Source: Anarhynchus alexandrinus (Eukaryota; Chordata; Aves; Charadriiformes; Charadriidae). From it: a stretch of DNA of 64,000 nt. The notes under the pieces were generated by a model that made no database searches, was not told the origin of the DNA, and was given only the letters and a program-made list of their open reading frames with translations. A program made the position numbers and the translations under genes. Below are positions 11,641 through 23,983 of this stretch, piece after piece (within the stretch, counting starts at the first letter, position 1; every line of letters starts with the position of its first letter). The stretch is from assembly GCA_008711295.1 (NCBI GenBank), contig VUYV01000046.1, positions 3,338,418 through 3,402,417 of the forward strand, in the 5' to 3' direction.

Positions 11641-14073
11641 TCAGATATGTAACATTTAAAACAAAAATCCATTTCATAATTGATGTTAACATGAAAATCT
11701 TGAAACATGTATGCACTGAAATCTGTAAAACTTTCAGAGGCTAAAAGAATGCATTTGAATTGCTTCATGATGTTTCATTTGGTTTTTATTCATTTTAATA
11801 ACTGCATTTCTTTGTCTGTAGACCAACATATATTTCAAAATGAATCCAACTTTAACTCCAATAAGATCAAAAAGTGTTCACTTGGTAAATGTCATTTTCA
11901 TCCATTTCAACATTTGTCCCCTTGTTATTTTTGCCAGATTGAGCCTTTTCCTACAAGTATTTGTGATTGAACCATTCTAATATGATAGGGGAGACAAACA
12001 GAACTCTTTCTCTAACTTATTGCTTTTCTTCTCTTACACAGAAATGCAAAATTCTTACAAACAACATAACAAGTAAGCTTTCTTTCACTTAATGCCTTGC
12101 CAGCCCATTTTGCTTTCTTTATGCTTCTAAGTACCACTAAGTCACTAAGTCTCTCAGGTGTATTATTGTAATTGCTAAAAAATAGCAGCAGCAGACGTTA
12201 CTTCCCCAACTTCCACACACTGATGGTTTCTCTATAGACCAGCACCCATGGTGTTTCCATCTGTTTCAGGCTCAGCCTAGTCATGTAGAAAGCAGCACTT
12301 CCAAAGAGCTTAAAAGAAAAGATATGTTAAGAAAAGAAGAAGTGATTAAGACAACGAACAGCTGGTAAAACGTCAGAGAAGATCTACGAGATCAGGGCAT
12401 GCGCTTTTCCCAAACTTTGTCTGTTCTGGCTGAAGTGCTTGAGGGCTGAGTGTGTTTTGTTAAAACTGCCTGGCGAAACCTACTTTATCACACCATGAAA
12501 TCAGAATTTCCTCCACTTGACAACTTCGTCATCAAGCAGAAATCCTTGTGACCTGGTTGGAATTGCTAGCGGTAACCATGAAAAAAACAACCCCCTTGCA
12601 GTACTGTCATCAATTTTGTAGTGAAATTATTCACCAGGGGTGCAAGTGTCTTATTGAACCCAGGATTTCCTCACACTCTGGGTTAGTGCTTGAAGCACTA
12701 ATTCTATGATTACAGTAAGGGTGCTTATTGAAGTGTTTCTCCATCCCTTTCCATGAGAAACTTGGAAGAATTTGTTATATTCCTGATGGCGGGACAACAA
12801 CAACAACAAAAAAAAAATCCAAAATGTTTTATAAGATGGTAATAGCATGACCTTCCCAGCTGTAATTCAGTGTACGATCTAATCTGAGGCATTTAAACTT
12901 TGCAATATCTGTTATAAAGTTTATGACTCTCTGGGAATTATTTCTTGAATCTTGTGAGGAAACAAAGTTTAAAGGGATGCCTGGTGAGCTAAAATTCAAC
13001 TGCACTGTGGAGAGAAATGCAGAGCCCAAACTTGCTTTTTCAAGATGAAGGCAACATTTTTATCTGTTGCACTGTTTTCAGCAAAAATAGCTGACGTGCT
13101 GTGACAGAGGGTAAATATTTAAAGGATGCATGGGCTTTCTGGAGAAGTTAGTCAAGATGGACATTTTAAAATTGTCTAAGATATCTTCCTGTATCTTTGG
13201 CCATTCTTATGCCCTTAAAGCTCATGCTTCATTTATTGAAGCGTGGAGGATCAGTATGCCACAGCATCTTGCAATATATGAGCTGCATTCTGGCTCAAAT
13301 GACTTAAAAAGCACGCAGATCTCTCTACAAAATTGAACGCAACCCCTGTGTTGTGTTTTGACAGAACATATAGTTCTCATTCCCCCAAGCCCATCACCTC
13401 CATGGTACTCACTCTCCTATATTCCCTCCTCTCCTAAAATAACTAGAATCAACACTTACCAAGTTGGTATTTTTCAGAAATCGGTGCTATGCTTGCAATG
13501 TACAATTCTTGCTCCTGGGCACCTAACGGCTGCTCCGTGCCCTGGCTATGAATTTAATAAACATGTCTGTTAGCAAAAGTGTAAACTACAGCCCGTGCTT
13601 ATGCTGGAAAATATATCAGCTCATTCCTAATCATTGATGTCTGGGGGCAGACATAGTTCCAGGCAAGGATATAGAGATTTATATAGAATTTGGCAAAAAT
13701 TATTTCACTCTGTAAAGGGTTTTATTTAAAAGCACATACTACCAAGTTTTCCTTAAAATTCTCTGCAGACTCTCCAGCTATGTCTTAACTGATAAATCAG
13801 AGACAGGGCACAAGTCTGAACACTGTCCTGAGATTGTCACTACAGATTAAATATTACCACAGTCCCTGGCATGGGTTTTGCCCAGGCCAAGTTGCATTCT
13901 CTCAGGCAAACCTCAGGTATGTTTGGGGATTTTTCTCAATATGTTGCAATGATGAGGCTACACTGTTTTAAAGGGGGAGAGTATTAACTGTATGAATATG
14001 AATGGAGCTACGTCACTTGCCTTCAGAGCCAGAAAGCAAGCCCTTTCCATATTACCTTGTCTTTCGGACAAAG
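11641..14073. other. AT-rich noncoding stretch
   Basis: No gene or clear repeat is visible. The longest frame is 87 codons (11707-11970, plus) and is not recognisable. A CAA-repeat tract followed by an A run lies near 12797-12820. Confidence 0.5.
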
Positions 14074-14170
14074 ATCATAGAATCATAGAATCATAGCATG
14101 GTTTATGTTGGAAGGGACCTTGAAGATCATCGAGTTCCAACCCCACTGCCATAGGCAGGGACACCTCCCA

Positions 14171-14869
14171 CTAGAGCAGGTTGCCCAAGGCCACGTCCAG
14201 CCTGGCCTTGAACACCTCCAGGGATGGGGCCTCAACAACCTCTCTGGGAAACCTGTTCCAGTGCCTTACCACCCTTAAAGTGAAAAATTTCTTCTTAATG
14301 TTTAATCTAAACCTGCCCTCTTCCAGTTTAAAGCCATTCCCCCTCATCCTATCACTACACGCCCTAGTAAAAAGTCCTTCCCCAGCTCTCCTGTAGGCCC
14401 CCTTTAGGCACTGGAAGGCCGCAATAAGATCTCCCCGGAGCCTTCTTTTCTCCAGGCTGAACAGCCCCAACTCTTTCAGCCTCTCCTCATAGGAGAGGTG
14501 CTCCAGCCCTCAGATCATCTTCGTGGCTCTCCTCTGGATGCTCTCCAACAGATCCATTTCCTTGTAATGTTGGGGACTCCAGAGCTGGAAGCAGTACTCC
14601 AGGTGGGGTCTCACGAGAGTGGAGTAGAGGGGCAGAATCACCTCCCTCGCCCTGCTGGCCACACTTCTTTTGATGCAGCCCAGGATGCGGTTGGCCTTCT
14701 GGGCTGCGATCGCACATTGCTGGCTCATGCTGAGCTTCTCATCAATAAGCACACCCAGGTCCTTCTCTTCAGGGCTGCTCTCCAGACATTCCCCACCAAG
14801 CCTGTATTTGTGTTTGGGATTGCCACGACCCAGGTGTAGGACCTTGCACTTGGCCTTGTTGAACTGCAT
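14171..14869 (-). pseudogene. CR1 ORF2 C-terminal region (broken)
   Basis: The upstream frame (14869 down to 14510) reads [20 protein letters not shown] and then [38 protein letters not shown] and [20 protein letters not shown]. It stops at RRATKMI, where a TGA stands at a position that other copies fill with arginine, as expected of CGA to TGA decay at a methylated CpG. The next frame (14470 down to 14171) continues with [40 protein letters not shown] and LDVALGNLL. The region follows the RT core. Confidence 0.88.
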
Positions 14870-14929
14870 GAGGTTGGCTTGGGCCCACCTCTCCAGCCTG
14901 TCCAGGTCCCTCTGGATGGCATCCCTCCC

Positions 14930-15999
14930 CTCCAGCCAAACAGCTTGGTATCATCGGCAAACTTGCTGAGGGTGCACTCAACCCCACTGTCCACGTCGCC
15001 AACAAAGATGTTGAACAGTACAGGTCCCAGCACCGACCCCTGAGGAACACCACTTGTCACTGGTCTCCACTTGGACATCGAGCCGTTGACCACAACTCTT
15101 TGACTGTGACCGTCCAGCGAGTTCTTTATCCATCGAGTGGTCCATTTGTCGAATCTATGTCTCTTCAATTTGGAGACCAGGATATCATGTGGGACAGTGT
15201 CAAACACTTTGCACAAGTCCAAGTAGATGACATCAGTTGATCTTCCCTTGTCCACTGCTGCTGTAACCCCTCCGTAGAAGGCCACCAAATTAGTCAGGCA
15301 TGATCTGCCCTTGGTGAAGCCATGCTGGCTGACACAAATCACCTCCTTTATTTTTATGTGCCTCAGCAGAGTTTCCAGGAGGATCTGCTCCATGATCTTG
15401 CCAGGCACAGAGGTGAGACTGACTGGCCTGTAGTTCCCTGGGTCTTCCTTATTTCCCTTTTTGAAAATTGGGGTTATGTTTCCCCTTTTCCAGTCATCAG
15501 GAACCTCGCCAGACTGCCACGACTTCTCAAATATGATGGCTAGTGGCTTAGCGACTTCATCTGCCAGTTCCCTCAGGACCCGCGGATGTATCTCATCAGG
15601 TCCCATGGACTTGTGCACCTTCAGGTTCCTCAGGTGGTCTCGCACTTGATCTTCTTCTACAGTGGGCGGTTCTCCATTTTCCCAATCCTCGCCTTTGCAT
15701 TCTGCATCATGGGCAGTGTGGCTCCAGTCCTTGCCAGTGAAGACTGAGGCAAAAAAGTCATTGAGTACCTCAGCTCTGTCTCTGTCCCGGGTAACCAGTT
15801 CTTGTGTTTCCTTCCGGAGAGGGTCCACATTTTCCCTAGTCTTTCTTTTCTTGCTGACATAATTAAAGAAGGATTTTTGGTTTGTCTTAATGTCCCTGGC
15901 CAGATTTAGTTCTATCTGGGCTTTAGCTTGTCTAACCCAATCCTGGCTGCTCAGATGATTCCTCTTTATTCCTCCCAGGCTACCCGCCCCTGTTTCCAC
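14930..15999 (-). pseudogene. CR1 ORF2 reverse transcriptase domain
   Basis: The frame opens at 15999 and stays open for 424 codons. From its start, residues 30-60 hold [20 protein letters not shown], a conserved segment preceding the RT. Residues 134-200 hold [20 protein letters not shown] and [18 protein letters not shown]. Residues 257-271 hold the first catalytic aspartate region ([15 protein letters not shown]), 317-330 [14 protein letters not shown], and 347-350 the FADD box. After about residue 355 the frame shifts and the tail is nonsense relative to CR1, so the usable part ends near 14930. The RT would copy CR1 RNA at the nicked target. This copy is broken but unusually long for its surroundings. 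Confidence 0.9.
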
Positions 16000-16239
16000 T
16001 GCCTATAGGCCTCCTTTTTGCTTATGTTCATGTCCAGGTGCTCCTTGTTCATCCATGCATGTCTCTTGGCTTTTCTGCCTGCCTTCCTCTTTTTAGGGAT
16101 GCATCGCTCCTGAGCTTAGAGGAGGTGATCTTTGAATATTAACCACACTTTCTTGGGCTCGTTGGCTCCTCAACCACTTGGAGAAGGAAGCTGTCCTCAA
16201 TGCAATCCAAGAACCTCCTGGATTGCCTATGCCTGGCTG

Positions 16240-16980
16240 TGTTACCCTTTCAACAGATGTTGGGGTGGTTGAAGTCGCCCATGAGGACCAGCGTCTGTGA
16301 ACGTGATGCCACCCCTATTTGTCTATAGAGGGCTTCATCCGCTCGGTTTTCTTGGTCGGGTGGCCTGTAGGAGACCCCCACTGTAATGTCCCCCGCTCCC
16401 GATTTCCCTTTAATCCTGACCCATAGGCTCTCAGTTGGCTCTTTATCCATCCCTAGGCTGAGCTCCATGCATTCCAGCTTGTCCAGTTGACATATAAGGC
16501 AACACCGCCTCCTCATTTCCCTTGCCTGTCTCTCCTGAAGAGCCTGTAGCCTTCCACGCCAATACTCCAGTCGTAGGAGTCATCCCACCATGTTTCTACA
16601 ATGCCAATGAGATCATAGCCTTGGAGGCGTGCACACATCTCTAGCTCCTCCTGTTTGTTCCCCATGCTCCGTGCATTTGCATAGAGGCACTTCAGCCATG
16701 TCTTCATTGAGGCCGACTTGGCTGGAGCAGTGGTAATTACTTTGCACTGCTCTCCAGGCGGCATTCCTGTGCTGTGTATTAACAGTACCTCCCCATTGGC
16801 TCCTGCTGGTCCAGGAGCTCCTGGCTCGTCTATGTAAGACTTTAAGTATGCTGCAGTGTAGCCAACACATTTCAGAGCAAATGGCTGTAGGCCCTCACTA
16901 GCATCCCGTTCCTCTTTGCTTGGTACAACATCCCTTGGCTTGTCACAGGCAAACCTGATAATACCCCATTCCCTCGTCAA
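16240..16980 (-). pseudogene. CR1 ORF2 apurinic-type endonuclease domain (partial)
   Basis: The 155-codon frame (16980 down to 16513) contains LKCLYANARSMGNKQEELEM, LIGIVETWWDDSYDWSIGVE and YRLFRRDRQGK. These hold the conserved asparagine and the catalytic glutamate of the APE-type endonuclease. The next frame (16516 down to 16250) adds SYRPPDQENRADEALY and LVLMGDFNHPNIC, with the conserved GDFN motif. The C-terminal part with the SDH motif was not found between 16000 and 16250, so the domain appears truncated by an internal deletion. In active copies this enzyme nicks target DNA to prime reverse transcription. Confidence 0.85.
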
Positions 16981-17020
16981 GTCTAGTTTAAAGCTCTGTT
17001 AATGAGCCCTGCTAATTATA

Positions 17021-17198
17021 TTATATTATATAATTAATTATATACACTGATATTCTCAGTGTAGTCAAGAAAATGTAGCTTGAGGTTATACTGGCTGCTT
17101 GAGAGTGTTGGAGAGTTGTGTAGGGCCAGGACACACAAACCTGGTAGAAACTCACTCATTCTGGCACTTGGGAGGGTTCATGCAACATGTCAAACACA
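17021..17198. other. AT-rich spacer between two head-to-head CR1 copies
   Basis: The left part is a TA-rich tract (ATTATATTATATTATATAATTAATTATATA). The remainder is unique sequence without recognisable features. It separates the 5' sides of a minus-strand and a plus-strand CR1. Both edges are approximate. Confidence 0.5.
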
Positions 17199-17992
17199 AA
17201 AAGAAAGTCTACAGAGGGTGGAAGCAAGGACGGGTAGAATGGGAGGGCTACAGAGAAATTGTCCGAGCAGCCAGGGATCAGGTTAAGAAAGCTAAAGCCA
17301 AGGTAGAGTTAAATCTAGCCAGGGACATCAACGGCAACAAGAAAAGCTTCTACAGCTACGTCAGTCATAAAAGGAAGACTAGAGAAAATGTGGGCCCTCT
17401 CCAGAAGGAAAAAGGAGACCTGGTCACCTGGGATATGGAGAAGGCTGAGGTACTCAATGACTTTTTTCCTGTCTTCACTGGTAAGGGCTCTAACCACACC
17501 ACCCGAGTCGCAGAAGGGTGGTATGGTCGCAGGGACTGGGAGAATGAAGAACCACCCACTGTAGGAGAAGATCAGCTTTGAGACCAGCTGAGGAACCTGA
17601 AGGTGCACAGATCATGGGACCTGATGAAATACATCCGCGGGTCCTGAGGGAATTGGTGGATGAAGTTGCCAAGCCACTGTCCATCATATTTGAGAAGACA
17701 TGGCAGTCCAGTGAAGTTCCCACTGACTGGAAAAAGGGAAACATACCCCCCATTTTTAAAAAGGGAAATAAGGGAGACCCGGGGAACTACAGGCCAGTCA
17801 GTCTCACCTCTGTGCCTGGCAAGATCATGGAGCAGATCCTCCTGGAAACTCTTCTAAGGCACATGGAAAATAAGGAGGTGATTGGTGAGAGCCAACATGG
17901 CTTCACTAAGGGCAAATCGTGCCTGACAAATTTGGTGGTCTTCTATGACAGGATTACAGTGTTGGTGGATGAGGGGAGAGCAACCGACATCA
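17199..17992 (+). pseudogene. CR1 ORF2 pre-RT and N-terminal RT remnant
   Basis: Two plus-strand frames (to 17581 and from 17578) cover this remnant and are joined by a frameshift with a TGA near 17580. The first ends in PPTVGEDQL. The second carries [18 protein letters not shown] and ends in the RT segment [10 protein letters not shown], just before the residues that would hold the first catalytic aspartate. The FADD box is absent because of the deletion. Confidence 0.87.
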
Positions 17993-18058
17993 TGGCAGAG
18001 GGGTTGGAACTAGATGATCTTTAAGGTCCCTTCCAACCCAAACCATTCTATGATTCTA
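17199..18058 (+). mobile_element. Internally deleted CR1 LINE
   Basis: The copy enters ORF2 just upstream of the RT ([38 protein letters not shown]). It continues through [20 protein letters not shown] and [14 protein letters not shown] and then jumps at about 17990-17993 directly into the 3' UTR (GGTTGGAACTAGATGATC) and a short ATTCTATGATTCTACG tail. By comparison with the neighbouring minus-strand copy, roughly 1.1 kb is missing: the catalytic RT core, the C-terminal region and part of the 3' UTR. A frameshift near 17580 also splits the remaining coding part. It is non-autonomous and inactive. Confidence 0.92.
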
Positions 18059-21000
18059 CGAACTCTGCCCAAAACTGCAACTAGTTTTTGTTTTGTTGAG
18101 TTGACTCACTGCAAAAGAAAACTCAGAAATTAATTAATATTTATGCAATTTGGAGGATCAGTTGGTCTCAGACGTGGGATTGCACTGGAGATATATTTAT
18201 TTAGCAGTAAAGACTCAGCAGATCCTCAGCAGCTATAAGTTTGTTCCATTATTATCAAAAAAAGTATCACCTATTTGCAGGGGCAATGAACCAAGACAGA
18301 GGCAGCATGGCAGTTATATGAGAAGGTGACAGGGATTACTCCTGGCCTTTCCCCATAAAAAGTGAGATGGGATTTGGGAAAGGCATAAAGCCTTCTAAAC
18401 CCAAGAATAAGCCCACAAGAAAAGCAGAAGGAGCCCTGAGCCAAACATAGATGATGAAAACTGGAGGGGGCAGCAGTATAAAACAGAACAGCAGAGTTTA
18501 CCAGTAATCCTACCTAACACCACCAGATTGCCCCTAGTAGAGTCATGGCTCAAATGAAATCAAAGATGACTACATTTACTGAGGGCTTGATCCAGGGTCC
18601 TTTCTCTCACAAAGCTTTGTACAGAGCTGAGAGAAACTGAAGAAATCTTCTATAAAAAAAATAAGATAGACTCTGTCTTGCTTTCATGCTAAAACTCTGA
18701 CAAAAGGAACTCCTCAAGGGTGTTTCAATACTTTAACCTGAAGAGTGGCTAAGCACGAAATGGATGCTGTTGGACTAACAGCTTCTGGGTGAGTTTTCAG
18801 AGGTAATGGAATAGTATCCGCATGCATTGAGAAGGAAAAAAATTGCTGAGATAAGTGAGTTTGGGGTGATTTATGAGTGAATTTCTGGGTTTTCAGCAGG
18901 ACTAGAGAGTTTCATAAAGGTCTATTTGAAGGTGTGATAATGTTTTCATCTATTTATAATGCAAATTAGAGAAACAAGTATTGAGAGGAGAAGAAAGATA
19001 CATTTCTTAATTAGAAATTTATGGAAGTTTTTCTCACAATGAAATGATAGAGTTATTTTTACCTGGGAGGTATTTGTAATAGCGCAGGGACACAGTGCTA
19101 TCTTGTATATGATTTTGTTGTGATTAAGCCACTGTCGTTACAGGCAGCTACATCAGATGACCTCTAAAATATGAAAACAATCACTCTTCACTAGCATTTT
19201 CTAAGTCTCAGCTTTGGCAGACAGACTCATCAGCCTCAGGTGCTACTCCAGCCATCTCCCCATGCCTTAATCATTTCAATCTCTGCTTGAATTGTAAGCC
19301 TGAGAGCACCTGAATGCCTCCTGGCTGGTGGCAGCCATACTGACTTTGTTAAGTCTGGAAGAAGACAAGAAGCTGGTTAAGCTTGTGAGCTCAAATTAAA
19401 TGGCTGACAGTGAAACCTGCTAACACTGCTCCTTAGAAAAACATGGGAGGTTTTTAGATAGTAGCTAGACCTGACAGCTTCTTACAGATTTGCTGTTTAT
19501 CCTTGGAAAGAAAGAAGAAAAAAAACCCCAAACCCAAACCCCACAACAGTACCTTTTCCTCGAATTGCTCAATTTGTTTAGATACTAGCTTTTATTGTTT
19601 ACTAAAGAATCTTTAAAAACTCCTCATGAGGGACATTATTAAATGTCTTTTGGTAATACTGTCTCTACTGAGATTTCCAAAGGTATTTGGCAAGGTCCAT
19701 TAACAAACACATTTGATGAATTTAAATTGCTGTGGGATAAGAGGGAATATTTTGACCCTGAGACTTCCTGAGCCAGAGACAGTGTTTTTGTTTTTAATAG
19801 CTTTTATAAGCTTTTCTTCCCTTCCTTATTTTTTTCACTTATTTTTTTGGGGCACATGCAAGCTTTTGGCTTCTACAGTGTCGATTTTAACGGATGATTT
19901 ATTTGCAATAGAAGAAAAAATCAACTATCATTTCCTACTTATCTTCTCCAGGCCAGTCACGAACCTCTGCTATTCAAGCATCTCTTTGCAAAATCATTCT
20001 TCTTTTCTCTTAGAATCTGCAGCTGGCCACTTTCAGAGAGATAATACTGGGTTACTAGGACCTATACTCTGACCAAAAGAGTAGGGTTTATGTTCACATG
20101 TAACACAAAACTGTTAACTCTATCTATACTGGTGCTGAACCATAAACACCGATACCTGGAAAGTGTTATCCTGCAGGTTATGGCACCACTCCCTGTAGCA
20201 GAGGGGGAAGTCCCACACTGTCGCTTGGATGTAGATTCCTTGTGTGGAAGTTACGCTGTAATCTGCAGCTACAAGGACCTCACAAATGGGGTGTCAATAA
20301 CCTCTTGGAGAGCCAGGGTCAGGTTCTCCACTATAATATAAGCCAACACTGTGGCATCAAAATCTAAACCAGAGGAGTTCCTGTTTCATTTTACACCATG
20401 GGGCCAATTTGGAGCTTATGAAAGCTCCACTGAAGTTAATAAAACTGAGGCTCTAAATCCTAGCCGATATCCCTAAATGCAATGTGTTTTCTAGCACTAA
20501 TTTTACCCTGTTTTTACAAGAGATTAACATAGACAGACTTACTTCAAGATCTGCTTCCACAGATGAATTTTTTAAGCATGTCACATCCCTGCAAATTTTC
20601 TGATGAACCCATGTAGGAGCTGAAGCCATGAGCCACGTGTGTATGAAGTTTAGAAGCTGTTTTTCACAGTTTGACACTGGAGACAATCTTACTAGATTTC
20701 TAAGCAAAGCACAAGAAACAGACTGAAAATAAGAATGTCAAAATCACTTGCTCTTAGATCAGCCTTCTCTGACACTTGATAGTGTTGAAGCCTCGTAAAT
20801 AAAAGAAGGGTGACATTCTCAGTATTCCACTTTAATGGGGATCTCTTTCCTAAGTCACACATTTAAAAGCATGTTTCCCCTTTGTAAACAAAACTAGAGT
20901 CTTTGCTTCGGTATCTTTCATTTTCCCCTCCCGGTGACAGATTTCATGATTTTTCCTTAACACCCATTCTGAAAAATTCAGATTCACTGAAGATAAAAAT

Positions 21001-23983
21001 GAAGAGGAAAACAAAAGAGGAAGGGGAAAACAAAAGAGGAAGGAGAAAAAGGCCATATGTATACACAGTTTTATTTGGTTGAACCTGTAACAACCACAGT
21101 TCTCCTGCACTAAAACCACAGGAGATTTATCAAGGTTATCTGCCATAAGCAACCAGTACACTGTCAAAGCTGTATTGCACATCTAATACTCTAATTCAAC
21201 ATTACCTAAACAGCACTGCACATCTGTAGCACTTTCTCCTTTTGTGTGTTACATTCGCAGTTTAGCATGGAAATATTTATGTGGCAAACCTCAAATAAAA
21301 AAAATCTTAGGAGTACTCTTTGTAAGATGAAGACTGCACAGAAACCAGAGATTCATTTTCCCTGCTGTTTGTGACATATTTTTTCATTGGTGTTTTCAGA
21401 AGGTTATATATTCTTTTTTAATTACAGAAATCATCAAAACATTCCTAAAGCGTATTAGTTTTCCTTCTTCCATTCACAGCTGTAATGCATTTCAGAGCCA
21501 CTTTGACATTCCCTTTGACATGTTTGACAGGAGACTGATATCTTATTGCTGTTTTTTTCCATTCTCCTCATGTCCTGATTAAAAATAGCATAATATTAAA
21601 TAGCTCACACGAGGTATGTTTTTATCCCAAGAAAACAGATCTTTTACCATGGATAAGCAAACATGTTTGACTAAAAAAAAAAATCAGTGATACTGCAGTC
21701 CAAGAGCCTCTTTAGCGTTCATTTGAAACAAACCAGAATTCTGAGACCTTCAGGAAAGCCTGTTTACAAAAAAAAGGGAAAAGATCTTATAAAAACAATT
21801 TTAAGCAGCCTCATTTTAAAAGCCTTATTTTTTTCATACCCATACTTGTTTGTGTATATTATGTAAAACCAGCAATTAAAGGTTGTTTCTAACAAATCTA
21901 ACAAGCGGTAATCAACAGGGGTTTAATCCATGACTAAAATCCATTAAGTAAAGTTTATATGGAAGATAATGCCTTTTTTTTTTTTTTAACTTACTGCTAT
22001 AGATCATGGGGAAAAAAAGAAGACACTTTTGGATTCAGATCTACTTCATATCTGAAACAGAAATAGTAGAATTCAGGTTAAGCATAGGTTTAGAGTCTTC
22101 ATAATCAGGCCAACAAACTGGCATAAATATGGTTGGTATTTCATCAGAAAGAAATATTTGTGAGCATGGTACACTGAGACATAGGGAAAATGGGATTTTC
22201 TCAGAATTTCTAACCACAAGCAAAAATAAACATAACATGCTAGCTCCTTAGAACCAAAACTTCTCTGTAAATTATATCAAGGATGTAATCAGGTGATGTG
22301 TGCATATGTGGGGGAAAGAGTGTATGTATATTTATCTTTTTTTAATTGATAGCAAATATGCGAGGGTATTAACATAAAACTGGAGACTTACATTCAAGCC
22401 CTTTCCTGACTCAGAATACAGGGGTGCTTCATATTAAAAGTAAGGCTCTAAAACCATCCTGGAAGGAAAAAATCCCTCTTTAATCTTCTGCATGTTAAGA
22501 ATCTTAATTTTAACCCAGTGATGAATGGATATTTCATAAAATCTGAAAAAAAAAATCTTTCATTCACTGGAAATGCTCCTATGCACCTCCACAACTAACT
22601 TGAAGCATTAGATCATAGGCACAGGGGAATAATTTCATGAGCTGGTAGAAGTAAGGAGCTGTTAGTCTCTCGTGAGCCAGCCAGTGAACTGGGACATAAA
22701 ACAAACTTTGCCAATGTGTATATTGTAAAAATTTGCCTGTTTTCTCTTTGTCTCTGATTTGGAAGTGTCAGAAATCAGTGGTGGTGGGGAAGTAGTTATT
22801 CTCACGAGATTTCTACTGCAAAGTAGAGTGGGAAAGTGTGCAATTAACAGTGTGCATTTGCCTCTTTTTTTTTTTTCGAAGGACTTTAGTTGGGAAAAAA
22901 AACAACCCACAAGAACAACAAAAAACCCAAATACATGAAAAACAAGACCCAAATGACATCCTAAACTAAATTTTAATCACCAATAAACCAATACTATGGA
23001 TAAACCAATATTATTTGAACTCCATATAAAGTCTGAATATTAGCCATGGCCAGAATGAAAGTGCTTGTTTTCACCCTAATAGCAAACATTCAATATTCCA
23101 TTATAAGAGTTAAGGGTCATCTCTAAAAGTGGGACAGAGAGTATTTCTGATCATGCTTCATTAGTTGTGGCCTCTACTGAATTAGGACCTAAGTAACTTG
23201 GACATACTTTGGTTATCTTTTGATCTACCTAATTATCCCCACCTCATTAACAGAAATAATATAAGTCTACCACTTTTGCTTTGCCAGAGTAATGAGAGTA
23301 TTCTACCTCTTGGCAGTTGAAAGGAAAGTGTCTGGGAGTAACGGTATCAAATAAGCGCTCACCCGTGATAATGACTTTCTGTGTTTTATATGTAAAATGT
23401 AAGAACAACAGAATACCATTTTTTCTGACAAGGAAAAAGTAATGAAAAATAGCTTTCTATTGATTTTCACCCCAAAGTGATAAAGTATACCTCCAGTAGG
23501 TACATCACGGCTTTATTCCTGAGTCTAGAATAGCATCTAATGTTGTTAATTAAATGCAAAATGAACTATTTAAAACCAATCCTGTTAAAAAAAAAAAAGT
23601 CTCATTGTGTGTGGCGCACTTTGTCAGTTCCTGTACAGATTCAGGAAAGGAACTACAGCTTCTCAAAGTCTTCATATTCATTTTGAGGAAACAAAGATGG
23701 TGAATAAATTCTGATCTCATTCTGCTCCTTTGATCAACATTGTACTCCTAAGAGTGAAAGGAGAAGGAAACTATTTTATAACTAGCATCAGATGGATCAG
23801 ATTAAAATAAAAAACAGTGAATGCCAGTAAGAGTTACTGACTGCTCGCTGGATTTCTAAAAGGAAAAATGAGAATTTTGGAGTTATTTAGTGTGTCTTAA
23901 CCAGGTCTGTGGCAGATTTTGTACTTACCTGTGATGCACATTTAATAACCTGAGGTTCCTTGGCTGGTCACTGGAGAAATAGA
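18059..23983. other. AT-rich noncoding stretch
   Basis: About 5.9 kb without a supported gene. It contains small low-complexity tracts: a purine-rich near-duplicate near 21001-21050, T runs near 21966-21988 and 22865-22876, and an A/C-rich tract near 19505-19545. A perfect octamer ATGCAAAT lies at 18959-18966. The plus-strand frames at 19713-20072 (119 codons) and 20090-20341, and the minus-strand frame at 20850-21182 (110 codons), have no recognisable product. Confidence 0.5.

Larger units (their letters stand above)
14074..17020 (-). mobile_element. Long CR1 LINE copy with endonuclease and RT remnants
   Basis: The 3' tail is at the left (ATCATAGAATCATAGAATCAT on the plus strand) and the 5' side is near 17020. 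Read on the minus strand it gives the start of the ORF2 endonuclease domain, a gap, the reverse transcriptase domain with the FADD catalytic box, the C-terminal region and the 3' UTR. At about 2.9 kb it holds most of ORF2 but no ORF1 (full-length avian CR1 is about 4.5 kb). Several frameshifts, at least one in-frame stop and an apparent internal loss near 16.0-16.25 kb make it inactive. The right end is approximate: the similarity appears to run through a GGGCTCATTAACAGAGC-like block and stops at the AT-rich tract. Confidence 0.93.

Noticed and set aside
14725..15999. 424-codon open frame as a possible host gene
   Set aside because: It contains CR1 reverse transcriptase motifs ([18 protein letters not shown]) and sits inside a CR1 with tail. 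The last 70 residues are frameshifted.
19713..20072. 119-codon frame rich in Phe and Leu as a membrane protein
   Set aside because: T-rich DNA naturally yields Phe/Leu/Ile codons. No start context or conserved motif.
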